From: Phoronis australis
Taxonomy: Eukaryota; Phoronida; Phoronidae
DNA: 64,000 nucleotides
Reading direction: 5' to 3'
Assembly: GCA_002633005.1 (NCBI GenBank)
Contig: NMRA01000127.1
Location: 566,438 to 630,437, forward strand
Under the pieces are notes generated by a model, which saw nothing but the letters and a program-made list of their open reading frames with translations, made no database searches and was not told the origin of the DNA. This document shows, piece by piece, positions 10,318 to 23,500 of this stretch (the first letter of the stretch is position 1; each line of letters starts with the position of its first letter). Made by a program: the position numbers and the translations under genes.

Positions 10318-13300
10318 GTAGGAACCGTTGATCAAATTTAATTGATATTTTCAGTGGTTATAGTTGCGAAAGTTGTTGCAGTACCCACCCCTTCTGTGGA
10401 GACTGAGAGCCGAGTTGTGATTCAAATATCGGCGTTCCCGGCGGAGTCGATTTCGGATATTCGACTTATTTGGCGAAATGTTTCTTTAATAGCTTCACTT
10501 TATTTACTTTTTCATTTAAATTTCACGTTTGCAATTTTCTAATTGTGGTTATTTTTAAAAGAACCTAGTGATGTGATGTTATCAGCGGAGAGCAACAAGT
10601 TGGAGCTGGAGATAGTCATGTCGACTTGAAGTGCAGTGTTACTCAGTGTTACTGCTGTAGTGAATGTTGTGTGTTTATATGCATCTTGCTTCTGATATAT
10701 AGTGTTCTGAAACTGTATCTGCTTTAAGTCCAAGAGGTTTTTGAGTATTTGAACTCCAATCGCAACTTTGTTAATTAATAAAAAATAGTTTGCATGCAAA
10801 TATCTGTTCTTGATTGTTGAACTTAGGTGTATATGATCCAAAAGATATCATTTTCAAGGAGTGATGTAGGCCTACATATAGCGTTTATATCATATATGTT
10901 ATGATATAGCAGTACAAAAACTGTGTCACTTCGTTCTAGTGAAAATACTGGACTCTAGTCGGATAATGGACTCTGATTTAGAGAACCAGTTTCATCCACT
11001 AAATAATGGCCGTTATTCTGTGATTGCCTGGTTCTCAAAATCAGGCTCCATTATATCCGACTAGTGCTGAAATACTGTTTGGGATTCAGGGTTTGTTTAC
11101 ATTGACTGAGTTCAGAGCACCTACCTTGTCTAGTAGCACATTCTTGTTCTTATAGTCTAGATTATAGTTTATCATGTTCACAGGTTCAAAAACATATAGT
11201 TCAAAGCCTGCAAGTAAAACTGGCTAAACAAGAGGCATTTTGTCCCTTGGCTTGTGCTGAACTTGAACCCTGAGTTGGGAAGTACCTTCCATGGTGTTTG
11301 TAGTTTGAAGTGAGAAAATAGGTTTAAGTTTTAATCCAGTTATATGCGACTATCTGGTGTACTGATTTTGTTTTCATTCAGCTGAGGTGTCTGACTTAAA
11401 ATTTCCGTGCAGGATGTTTTTGCAGTTAGAAGAAATATGCTGGTTTCTTAATTTGTTTTCTTTGGGAATTTTTTCCTATCCTAACTATAGTTTGTAATCA
11501 ACCAGTGTTGTTGGCATCATGACAGTTCAAGATATTCAGAAAGTTCTCAACAGGTACGCCATCTAAGTTAACATTGGAAATGCATTTTTATCAATCAAAG
11601 TTGCATTGAATAAGGAGCCCAGAGAAGGCAAACTTAGACTTGACTGTTCAACATAATTATAATGGGGAATACTATGGTTACGAGGGATTAAACTTGGCTA
11701 TTTAGCTTACAAAGTCTAATTCACTTGTGGTCAAGTTATGCAATGCTCATGTTTCCCTATATTTACTTAACTGGTGATAGTGCTAGAAACGTTTGCCAAA
11801 ATCTTCTTGTATTGCATTGGGTCGTGACTTATTTGGTATTTTTCAGATTACAACCATGGCCTAAAATGTATAGCATTCCATAGACACACAGATTTATAAA
11901 CAAATGTTTGTCTAAGACTCACTGCAGTCAGGTTGGCTTTCTATTCTACGGTTTGTAGGATGTGTGAGATGTGCTGACTGTAATCAATGGTCTTTTTTAA
12001 CTCTGAAATTCTGTGAGTTTAGACTGGAGCACGGTTTACTTTTAAAGCAGTCAGAAATTGCTCGTGAATTTTCTAGTTCGTTTGAATGAAATGGATTTTA
12101 TTTTGTGAGTAATGCTCAAAATAGCTCGAAATTTCTTCAGTAATCCTTGTCATGTTATAGATTGTATAATCCCTTATGTGTTACAACTATTTTTTAATTT
12201 TTTAATTTTTAGACTGTATCAGTCTTTTTCTATTTCATAATTTTAAAAGTAAACCGCACACTTAAAAAGGACGAAGTGAGCTTTTTGTTTTACAATCCAA
12301 TTGGATATTGAAGCACTCCCAAAGATTCTTTTGACCCTCTCAACCTTCTTGGATTCCTGTGAATTACATAACAACTCATACTTCTTTAGAACACTGCATA
12401 CCAGTCTTTCCATTTATGTTCTGCATCTTTCTATATGCACCTTCACTTGTCAAAAGATATTCAATCCCACCGGGTTTCAGCCGGCTACTGAAGCTGGCAA
12501 ACAAACATGATTGCCTATTGTCGGCGTGGTTGCTGTATTCATTTCACTGTGCGTGTCACTGTGGCAGGTTGGAAATGTTTGCCACAAAATCTGAAAAATT
12601 TCCCCTAAAAGATATATACAGTAACACCAAATGAACACTTTCCATGTTCAAGTTCTGTACTGTTGTTACTGTCAAACTCTTTGAAGAACTGTGAGCATTC
12701 ACAGCAATGTTTGTTGCCCTTCAAAAGTGAAAAGAGACAATTGTGTTTATATGAAATTGGAGAGAGTTCACTGTGGCTACCTGAGATTTAGTCTCACAAC
12801 TGTTAGTCTATGTGGTATTTAGTCTCGCAACTGTTAGTCGATATCTATGGCCATACCTCAAGTCATTTTTAAAAGATCTAATTTTTTTGTACATTTTTAC
12901 TGGAGTGGCTATAAATTATATTTGAAAGAAGTTCTGTAATACAAGAAATGGATTAATCACGTTCTACAACAAAAAAGAAGTGAAAAGACTTGAGTAATAA
13001 TTCAGCAGACGGATTGTATTCTAGCATTAACTACACGGACGGAAGATGTTGTTGGCTTGGCTTAGCACAACCGCTCAATTTCTTTCCATGTTGAATTCTC
13101 GTGATGTGTTTTTTACATCAGCTTTAAATCTACATAGCGTAGATACCTGTAGTTTTAGTTTCTGCTAAAATGCCCTCTGATCCTACTGCCGGTTTGAGGA
13201 GATGAGTAGTAATGTCTATAACCTTCAGGACTTAACATTCCAGACCCCTGACAACCACTGGGTTTCAAAATGAGCTTGTCCAACTCATCCATCAGTTCTA

Positions 13301-16300
13301 ATGTTAAATCAGCAACAGAAGCTTGAAGCAGGAAGTTATAATTGAATGGTTAATGAACGTACTATTGGTATCACTTGGGTGCAAGCAGTGTTGAGCTTAA
13401 GACTGAGTAGGCTTTAAACAAAAACTAAGATGAGTTTGAATGGTCTAAGCACTGCCTATGAGCTGAGCTATTCACTCAGGATATAACCCAATCACGGAAT
13501 ACTGAAAGTCTGTTCTCATGTGTTATTTCAGAACTTCAACCATTGTTTCTTCTGCTGTATGTACACAGAATATGTGATTTTGCTATGGAGCTCTTAACAT
13601 GGGTGTAGAAAGTTCTAAAACTGACGAAAAAATAAAATTTTCATAGTTTATAAATTCTCAGAAGCACGTCCTCATTTTTGGTATTGGTTTCCAGATGTGC
13701 CCCATAAATGGATGAAAAAATGGTTGTCTGCTTTTTAAAATTATTCAGTAGGACTGGGACAAGCAATTTCTGTCAGTTTGCATGGTTTGTCAGTCTTGGT
13801 CAGCACATTAGCTTTCTAGAATGACCAGATGACTTGAAGTGTCCTAGGTCAAGCCATGAGTGGACAACAAACAGTACCATTAGTGTAATTACATTCCGCA
13901 CCTTAAAATCTTAGGTTAGTGTAATTAATGAGCTTAGCAACTGTTTCAATTGCTGATCCATGAATCAAGATTCAGAGTTGAACTGGTCAGATTGGTAGCT
14001 CTGGAATGCTACGAATTTAAGGAAAACTCTTTAAAGTTGAATCAATCTGCGTAAAATTTAAGTCTTTACTTCGGAAATTATTTTCACGTGATTGGATCAT
14101 AATTTCCATCATTTAAGGTGAATCAAGATTTTTTTATTGCTAAATCGGAACCCTTCTTTAATTTGAACAGTACGAAAAATTTTTTAATCATTTTGGAGTT
14201 TTATTTATTTCTTTATTAAGATATTTACTTGAAAATTAAATCCTAGGAAGCGTTTCGTAGATTCAGGATACTCGCATGTAAATCTAGTGCGATCACATGC
14301 TTCTATTGTGATGCATGGTAATACCTATCATTTGCAAGTCTTTGCACTCGTGTGATTTCACTTTCGTATCAAGGAACTTGCTCTACGGAACTTTGTTTCA
14401 GTGGTCACCTGATCACTTTCCAACGTTCCGCTGCTGACGTCATTTATCTTTCTTGTCCCTTGCATGGGTTTTCTGACACGCATCTCATAATGAGTTCCCC
14501 AGCATACAATGTGGGGGCAGTGTGTTAATGAATGGCGTATTGCTTGTAAACATCATTCTGACTACTCACATGCCAAGCACTAGAAACGGAAATGAGGTCT
14601 GCCGTCTTGTCAATTTTTTCAAGCTATAAATAACTAAAACTGGGAAAGCGAGATACCTCGGAACTCACCTGGTATGCAATTGAAAGTTTAAGCACAGTTC
14701 TTGACCAGCTTTTATGACAATTGAGGAAAACCCTCTTGACAAAGAATGTTTCTTCATATTATAACCCAATGTGGCGGAACAGTAAACTTTTATTTTATCA
14801 AATTACGTAGTACAGTTGTCTTCAACAAACATGACGACTTTTCGAAAATTTTGGCAATGCAGTGTTAGAAAAATGACAATTTTGATCACTATTTTTGTTC
14901 GAATTAGAGGAAACTTTAGGGTAATAGAAATGTCATGGGGACAGATTTCAAATTGTTTACTTGTTAAATTGTTTGATTTTGTAATCCTCTCAAATGCAGT
15001 CTGCCATAACTTATTCATAGAGTAAATGTAAATATTTTACACCAATATCTTTCATCACATGTCAGATATTGCTGTTTTTGTGAACTGTGATCTGTTCATT
15101 GTGAATGCTAGATGTTTGGTTCAAAGGCCAGTTTTGAGATTATTTGTTTTGCTCCGAACAGATGTTGGGCACATGTTATTCAGTAGTTATAAATTTTGCT
15201 GTCAAACTGTTCAATAAATTGTAGGTATCAAAGTTTGCCCTAACCAATATATTGCTGCAGTACACATTTAGAGCATGAAACTGGGTTGCTCTCATTAAGA
15301 TACATGGTTTGTCTGTTTAGTTAGTTATAGTTTTAACTTGCTTTAACATGTTGAATCATCAATAACATGGACATATTTTTAAATAAACTAGATCTGTTGT
15401 ATCATTAGTTGCTAATACAACACTCGCACATGTTATGCCCACTTATTCAGTGGAAGTAACTGGTTCTCGAGACGCCAGGTCGTCACATCTGATCTCTTCT
15501 AACTTCGAATCCTTAGAATGAAAAGTATACGAGTCGTCTAGTGATGAATATCTAAGAAAGCTTTTTAAAATACAGCGTTTGGAATGAGGCACAGAGTGTT
15601 AGCCGTTACTAATTTTCTGTGACTCTTAAAACTATCTACCATCTGATTTCACAAGATAAGAAGGATCAGGGGTTCGCATGTTATTTTCAGAATGTGAACC
15701 AGTTATTCAGTCTGCCTTCTGATCTAAGAGCACGTGAACGCCGTGTTACTACTGTAGTTTTTACCGGCAAGTGACAAACCCTGTGTGGACATCCCAAGCT
15801 CGCTCCTACAAGGCGGGTGCAACGTTTTCTGTACTATCTAATGGCCATTTTCATAATACTGATTAAACCCCTATAGGCAGACTGTTTGTAGCACAATTCA
15901 ACAATTTGCGTTTCTCTTGTTAATAATACTTTGACCTTTTGAAAAATGGGAATTGTCTACTGGTAAGTGTTCCTGTTTGAATTCAAATTTGCGCTGTATT
16001 GTTCTTGATGGTCTAGATAAAATTTAGAAATTCAATGACAGGATATTCATCATCAAAACATGCCATTCATCTGTTAGTAAGCTTGTTTCTATCATGGTGC
16101 TTATTTGATTGTTGAGGAATGCGTTGTTTACTAGCCAGTTAAATTTTTTGTGGTGGTGACTTCTATTTTCTGTTTGAAACTGAGGCTGGCTTGACGAAAA
16201 AGGATGCCTTGTTAAAATGTTCAAACTATGCGAGTGCTGTGGTTTAGTGTAAATTTTGAATTCATCGTTGGTCGCAAACTTCTGATGCCATTCAGACTTG

Positions 16301-17525
16301 ACAAGACTCATTGATTCAAAAATTCCTGTGTGCAGACAAAGTGATTTCGTAGGTGTTATGCGAGTTCGTTGGGTATGGAGTACTAACTCTCTGCGGCAGA
16401 CAAGATGAAGATGTCAACATTTTTTTTATGGCTTGATGTTGCATACAGTTGCTGTTGTCCTTAGATTTCAAAGTTCAGCTACTTGCTGTTTATTGTTAAA
16501 GGCATGCCCTTGTGTTTCCATCTATAAAATGTCTGATAAGTGATGTTAAATTGCTTGAGTATCATTCCACAGGTCTGGAGTGGTTTATCAGAGAATGAAA
16601 TCAAAGATCAAGCAGTTAGGCTAATCACTGTGATTTACTGCAATTAACTGGTGCCACTGTGAAACAATGGTTTGGTACGAGTGACCTCTGACCCTAGTGT
16701 GGTAGAACAAAATGTGGCAGAAAAGTGAAATTTTATTTCGTGGAAACAAACAGGAAAAGTTTACTTGCTAGTGTGCGCAGTCTATATGACTACGGTATAT
16801 TCTTTTACGAGGGGGGTCGCATTTTCTTAATTAGTTTGATGCCTGTTATTCAGTAGAGAAAATTGTTTCTTAAAGTGCGGTAAACCTTGTAAGTGACTTG
16901 TTACCTTTCATGTTATACAGCTGTAGTCAACAAACATATTACAAAATTTTGAGCAGTTTTGACCATGCGATGACCGTTCAGCAAATGAAGAAAGGACAAT
17001 TTTGGCAATTATTTTTGTTCTCATTTGGGAAATTTAATCATAGGTTTTAGTTTGGATACTTCCTTGTATCAGTGTCTAGGATGGATAAATGATGTTAACA
17101 GAGCCAGTAAGAAGTGGTATTGCGAGGGGGAAACAGGATGGTATCGCGAGAGGAGAGGGGGAGGACGAGGTAAAACTGACTCATTCGGCAACTAGGAAAG
17201 GGGTGATGTGATATGTTAGGGTTGTGGAAGAGGGTGAGTGACACTATTTTCTTTTGACCCTGATTACAATAATCTTAAAGTACACTAATGGCCCCTGTCA
17301 ATCTAATTGCAGAGGTCCATTTTGCTAAACAGAAATAGGTAGGGCAAGGGGAACTTGAATTATTTGATGGGGTGATGTAAAATTTGAGGGTCGTGAGTAG
17401 CACTAATTTCTTCTGCCCCAGGTAATGATAATCCTAAGTACCGCCATCACTGGCTTGTCAATCTAAAGTCCGGTCCACACACAGCGTACCCTAGATCAAC
17501 TTACCCCACTTGTAAGTGGAGCGTC

Positions 17526-17576
<51 letters not shown>

Positions 17577-20500
17577 CCCATAACTTGGATGAGGCGGAAG
17601 TTGTTGCTCTGTGCATTACAATGAACACCTAATGTGATAACGGCGGGTAAGAGAAAACCCTATGTAACGACAGCTGATAGTTACTTCCATCTTGCCCCAG
17701 GTTTGCGGCCACCCAGGAAGTGGCGCGAGTTACCCTAGAACAAGTTACCCCACCTGGATAATGTGGAGTTAGTTGTCACAAGTGGGGTGTGTTGTACTGG
17801 TTTAAATAACGTCCGCACAGCCTCCACATCTAGCGACAACTCGTTTGAGTAGTAACTTATCTAGGGGAGGTAAGTCTGTGTGTGGAGGTAAGTCTGTGTG
17901 TGGACGGCACTTAATTGTGGAATTCATTAAGCTAAAACAACTTATGAAATATGCAAGAGTCTCCAGTGGTCTAATTAAATAGAATCAAAGATTGTAAACA
18001 TGTGTAAGAGGTCAAGCCCTGTCTGAACGTGGCGGGATTTGAACATGTTGAAATCATCACCTAAGTAAAGTGTTATCTTTGGATCTGATAGAACCTGATG
18101 TTCCAAAACTCGTGTGTTTGCATCAAGATCTAATAAATTAATTTGCTTTTGTATTGAAAATCTCATATGCTTGCCTCAAGATCTATCAAATGTATAGGTT
18201 TTTGCACTGAGTTGTGCCCGGGTGTTGTCGAGAGGGCTTATGTTCCTCTTTCCATGATAAGAACGAAACATGTTGTTTTAGAACTCTTGATCAAGAGTTT
18301 TGAAGCAGTGCTCTTGTTGGATGTAACATAGTGTTACCTCTTAATTCCCCGATATTTGCATAGTTCATCTGATCCCCTTGAGTCCCTCTGTATTTCTGTT
18401 TGCTTTCCTTCCCCTACGGGCCCTTCAGGGACCATACCAGAGCTTGCTCATCTAATTATCCCTTTTTGAGCCTGAGTGCAAGTCAAACACAGTCAAGAGT
18501 CTGAATTAACTGAACTATCAACAGGTTATTAACTTCAGTGGGAAACCTTTCTGTCATAGCAATCATGACCAACCTATGCTGCTGAACTGGGGTGAATATT
18601 GCTGTGCAAGGCCTCAGCACCTGCTGTTTCACAAATTTCCTTTGAAGTGTCCGAAATCTACTCTTTGGAACAGTGAGACATTCTGCACTTTAGTAGGAAC
18701 CTCACATGTAGAATCTGCTAAAACCAACCCTTGCTGGACCCGCAATGCAAGCATAGTAGAAAGAACCTTTCATTTCCCATTTTTACACCAACAGTTCGTT
18801 GGCTTATTAATTAGCTGGAATGCAGGGAGGAGTTCGGCCAATCCTGAACAGACCTGAAGATGGAGAGAGCTCACGACTCCCAGTTACTAACCAAAGGGGA
18901 CAGGAGATAAAATGATTTTAAGAGAGTAAAACTAGTACTAACGAAGGATGGTAGTTGAGGTAAATTGGGTGTCGGCCAGGGGCGAATGGAGGGGAAAGGG
19001 AGATAAGCTGATGTCGACCTTGGGGCAAAACCGGCTGGTGACCAAGCATTGGAAGTGAAACTGATGTCAACCAGGGAGTTGTGCTTATTATTTTTTCCCC
19101 CCTACTAAACCAAACTTTCCTACGCCTATGCTATTAGCAACCCCAGTGAGAATCTGCAGGTCAAATCTGGCTATATTTCAATCATTAGCATCTTATTAAC
19201 CCTAATGCCAAGACGAATACGCAAAATCTGGAAAAACCAGGCTCACTCCCATATGAGGATATGTATTCAAATTAGTGCAAGGTATTATTTCACATTTTTG
19301 TTGTTAATGATTCAGAAAATGTACCTGTTCATCCATGAACATGCTATTAACCTCAGTGAGAACCCTCCCCCCAGGCCAAAACTGTGGTTGCTAACCTAAG
19401 GACACTGCAGTGCTACGCATATTTTATTTCAGTTTTTGGTACAATTATTTGTAAACAGTGACTATTCATTTGTATCTTTGTGGGCATTGCAAGAATTTAG
19501 GGCAACTTTTTCACCCTGTTATTTCAGCCTGGGGGTGACGGTGTTGCCTGACAGTTCATTGGGCTCCGGTCTGTGGGACATCATGATTCATTCCAATATT
19601 AACCCTCTGGCCATGTCAGGTCTCTCACAAAATACCAGTCGAATTTAAGCTGTGCTTCACACACCTGTAATTTTTCTTTAAAGTGTTTTTGTTCATGAAA
19701 GTTTACGGCCCCTGAAGTTCAGTCCTAGGACACCTTTGAGATATTTCATCTTTTCTCTTCAGAAAGTATACGAGATATTGTTCGCCTATTAAATGTTCAT
19801 TGATGAGTTATCTTGTTTACTATTTTTGTTTAATCGTGCATCGCAGCAATTTCTAGGATAAGGATTGGGAATTTAGGTCTTGTTTAACTTTCTATTGGGT
19901 GTGGGCTAGCTATCGGTTGCATCAAGTCCTCTTTATGTGTCAAGAAATTGACACTGTATGGATACTTCGCCTATTTAGAACGAAAATATTATCTCGACCT
20001 GTGTCTTACGCTCTACTATATATGTTCTGACCTTTGAAAGCAATTTTGTTTTGATAAGCATTGTAAGCTGTTCTACGTTTTTCACAGTTTGGTATGCGGG
20101 GCATTTTTGTATCTGAACATTAGCCAGTGTTGACTGAATAACAGTGATATAAATTAGCACATGAACTGGGTATCATTTTTGTTTGGTTGTGGTGTGTGTT
20201 GTACTGCTGCTAGGAAAGAAAGTTCATTCGTCATTCAGCCCGTAACTGGTCTGGGGGGGTACCAAAGTATTCGAATGCCCCTTGTTTGTCTTCCTTAGAG
20301 TTAGAAATTGTTGTAATGAATCTCAAGTCTCCGTCGTCACACCTGGTCGTTTACACGATCCTGGATCCACGCCTGTGTAAACTTTTTCAAAGTTTTTCAA
20401 ATTCAGGCATCGTGCATTAGTGACATCCTTCCACAGTTATAGCAGATAGCAGAACTCTCTGGTCTTGTTGAACTCCAAGCTGCCTCTATTATCAGGCTGC

Positions 20501-23500
20501 CTCTGCTACGGTATTCATCAACTTATTTCTCTTGGCAGATGTTCCTGCAAAACAGACAGTCATCATAGTGGTGATATGTTGGTACATGTGTTTTGCTGTA
20601 CATGTTTTGCGTTTGTGGTGGAGTGTTTTGTAGACGCATTCATTTTTCGTCATTTTTCAAACATTTCAGTTCTCAGGTGATTCACCATTTTTTTGCATCA
20701 GACAAGAAGACAGGTGCGTTTTCTGCTGCTAAGCCTTTTTCAGAAATAGACTCTGCAAATTGAACCTCAGTTCTCAGTTTCTAATCGATTTGGGCGTTTT
20801 TTGATGAATTGTTCAGATATTTTCTGTCGTTAAGGCATGTGGGTATGTACTGAATACCTCAGGCCTCGCAATAAAGAAGTAGTTAACTCTGCAGAGGAGG
20901 GTTGACTTGCACAGTCACTCCCTGTTTAAACCAAATGTGAAATTTGTAAAGTTATTTATTTTAGCACATGCTCTGTCCATAGAAAATAAAGTTACTGTTC
21001 TGTCTGCTGGAAGATGTCATTCTACACCATCATCTGACCCAAATAAGTGACACCTTGGTAAATGATGTACTCTAACAGCCAATGTAAAACTTTCTGATGT
21101 TGTGACCCCTCTGTGTATCTTGCATTGATTGCATGCAAGCTATGCATAGCCCTGTCAGATGACTGGCCGACTTGTGTCAGGTGTTTTCATCAAATATCTA
21201 TTGATGACAGTCCGTTGCTCTGGACCACGGTGTTGTAGCCAGTGCCTGATACAACCACAGTTGAGTCAAGACTAAAAATTGGTCAACCACAGTGCATGAA
21301 ATTAAGATTACTCAAAGAGTGGCTTGTAGGATGTGCTTGGGAAATGGACATGTGTCAGTTTTGGAGCAAAGTGCAGAAAGCATTGTGCCTACCATTTCAG
21401 CTTCAAGTCCTTAAATTCATATTTTTAGGGTTATTGTGCATAACCAAGACATGGGCTTTCAGAAGTTTTTTTTTCTTGAATGTATGGGTGGGCATTCTGC
21501 TGAATATTGTCCCTTTAATCTTAAAAATGTTATTTTGGAACCTAGAAAAATGCCCTAATTCGCTTCTCGGTTTCATGTGAAATTTTCAGAAACTATGCCC
21601 TATGCTATGTTCTAAACTGAATGGTTTTTAAAATATTCCACATTTGCATGAGGGCTATCAAAAATAGGATGATTTTCATGAATAAACTCTAAAACTGCGC
21701 AAATCAAAAGCAAAATAATTTAGAAAACCGCTTTGAGATCACGCGTTGAATGTTTTTTTAGATAAAATTTGATCATGTAGCTGATACCATTGCTATTAAT
21801 GTACCTTTCTTTTTTGCTAAATTTTATTAAAAAGACGTGGTCACCTGTCCCAATTAAAGATGGATTGATAAAAAGTCAAATCAAATTCTGCAGGTTTTTT
21901 ACTTGAAAAAGATATGTATTTTTATTGAGTTAAAATCTACAGTTTTCTAGATACATGGCAAAATACACAATCACACTTGTCAATATGGTCCTGAATCTTA
22001 ACCCAAATGAGACCTATATTTTTTAACCAATACTCAGCTTTTAAACAGAGCTGAAGGTTCACCGGAGGGCTTTCCACCACTTGGTGAATTGGATATAAAC
22101 CAAAAATTGGGAGGAAAATTCTTGTTCAGTGTGTTAGTACTAACCAAATTAAATTCCCTTGATATATATTTCACCTCTATATTTTCATCTAACAACGATG
22201 AATCAAATCGTCTGTCATTGGTGAGCTCAGTTTTTACCTAATGATGTCATGTAGTTACCCGAATGCCAGTCAATGAGCCCAGTGAATGCTTCAGTCCATG
22301 AGTTCACCGGTAGGTTTAAAAACACAAGTGGTGGAGTGACAAGCAAACAGTAAAAAGTCGAATCTTCAAGTGAATAAATTCTTTCGAAGGTTTTAATATT
22401 CGTGCTGTTATATTCGCCGTATTATTTCTTTAGATAAATGCGTTCTCGTGATCGCAATTTCGATGTGTGTTAGTTAATGTTTGACCTGCAATTCGAGTGT
22501 GACGTGTAGCAGTGGCAGATTTACGTTTTATTAAGGAGGGGTTTAGGATTTGTGTGTATCCGAGGTGCGTAGCGCCGAGTGGGGGGGTCAAGAGGGGGTC
22601 CCCCTCTCATGTAAGATTATTTTGTGTGTTTTTTTTGTAGCCGATTTCGTTTTCTTGGCGACATTTTTTTTTTATCTTTGATCCTATTCCGGGGGGTTAA
22701 GCCCCTGAAACCCCCTCCCCCCATAGGTCCGCCTCTGTCTAGGGCACTTGATTCTACACTTTCACTGTGTGGACTTCCAACCCTATTTAAGGGTTGGTTT
22801 CCCCACTAGTATTTTTTGTGCTGTGTTTCTGTTCTGTATCCTTAACCACTTACCCTGCCACTAGTGTGGTCCATGTTTTATGTCACTGTTCTAACAGAGC
22901 TGGTGCATTTGTCTAGCTCAGTTTATTTTGTGTTTTAGCACTAATTGCCATCAGGTTGAAGAACAGTTTCAGAGTTTATGATTTTCTGTGTAAACAAGGC
23001 TAGGGACCATGTAACTCAAGGTTTGTGTTTACATAGTTCTGTCCTGTGGGTCATATTTGGAGTCTTACATTGGCCACCTGTTTTTGTCAGCAAATGGCAA
23101 AAGTAATAAGACAAGATTACCCAGAATTCCCTAACATGATGGCGGGCTCAGTTCATGTCCATGGCCACAGTATCCATTTGATGATTTCCACTGTAATCAG
23201 AAAGTTAAGAAAATGAAAATTCTTTGCTGTAGATATGAATTTTGTCAGGGATAAATCATTGGCAGTAATTTAAATTGTAAGCTGTCATTCTGGGAGAGGA
23301 GTGCAACTGTTCTCCACAATTTTTTGGACTCGCTGCAGTTAAGAGTTGAATTTTTGTCACAATGAGTTTGGCCTCCTGCATAGAGTCAGTATAAGAAAAA
23401 GAATCATTCGCAAGCAGTTTCAGGGTTACCATAGAATCATACGCACTAGCATCGCATCTTATTAATGAACCACCTACCAACCTACGAATCATGCATACAA

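Noticed and set aside
13702-13711. CCATAAATGG, a perfect CArG (SRF) box in intron 1
   Set aside because: Attractive for a muscle/adhesion gene, but several such matches are expected by chance in 64 kb of AT-rich DNA.
14435-14442. TGACGTCA (CRE) palindrome, also at 45168
   Set aside because: Eight-base matches are expected about once per window; no supporting context.
21242-21580. 112-codon + strand frame with a hydrophobic tail
   Set aside because: Intronic, no homology recognised; the hydrophobic run comes from T-rich sequence.
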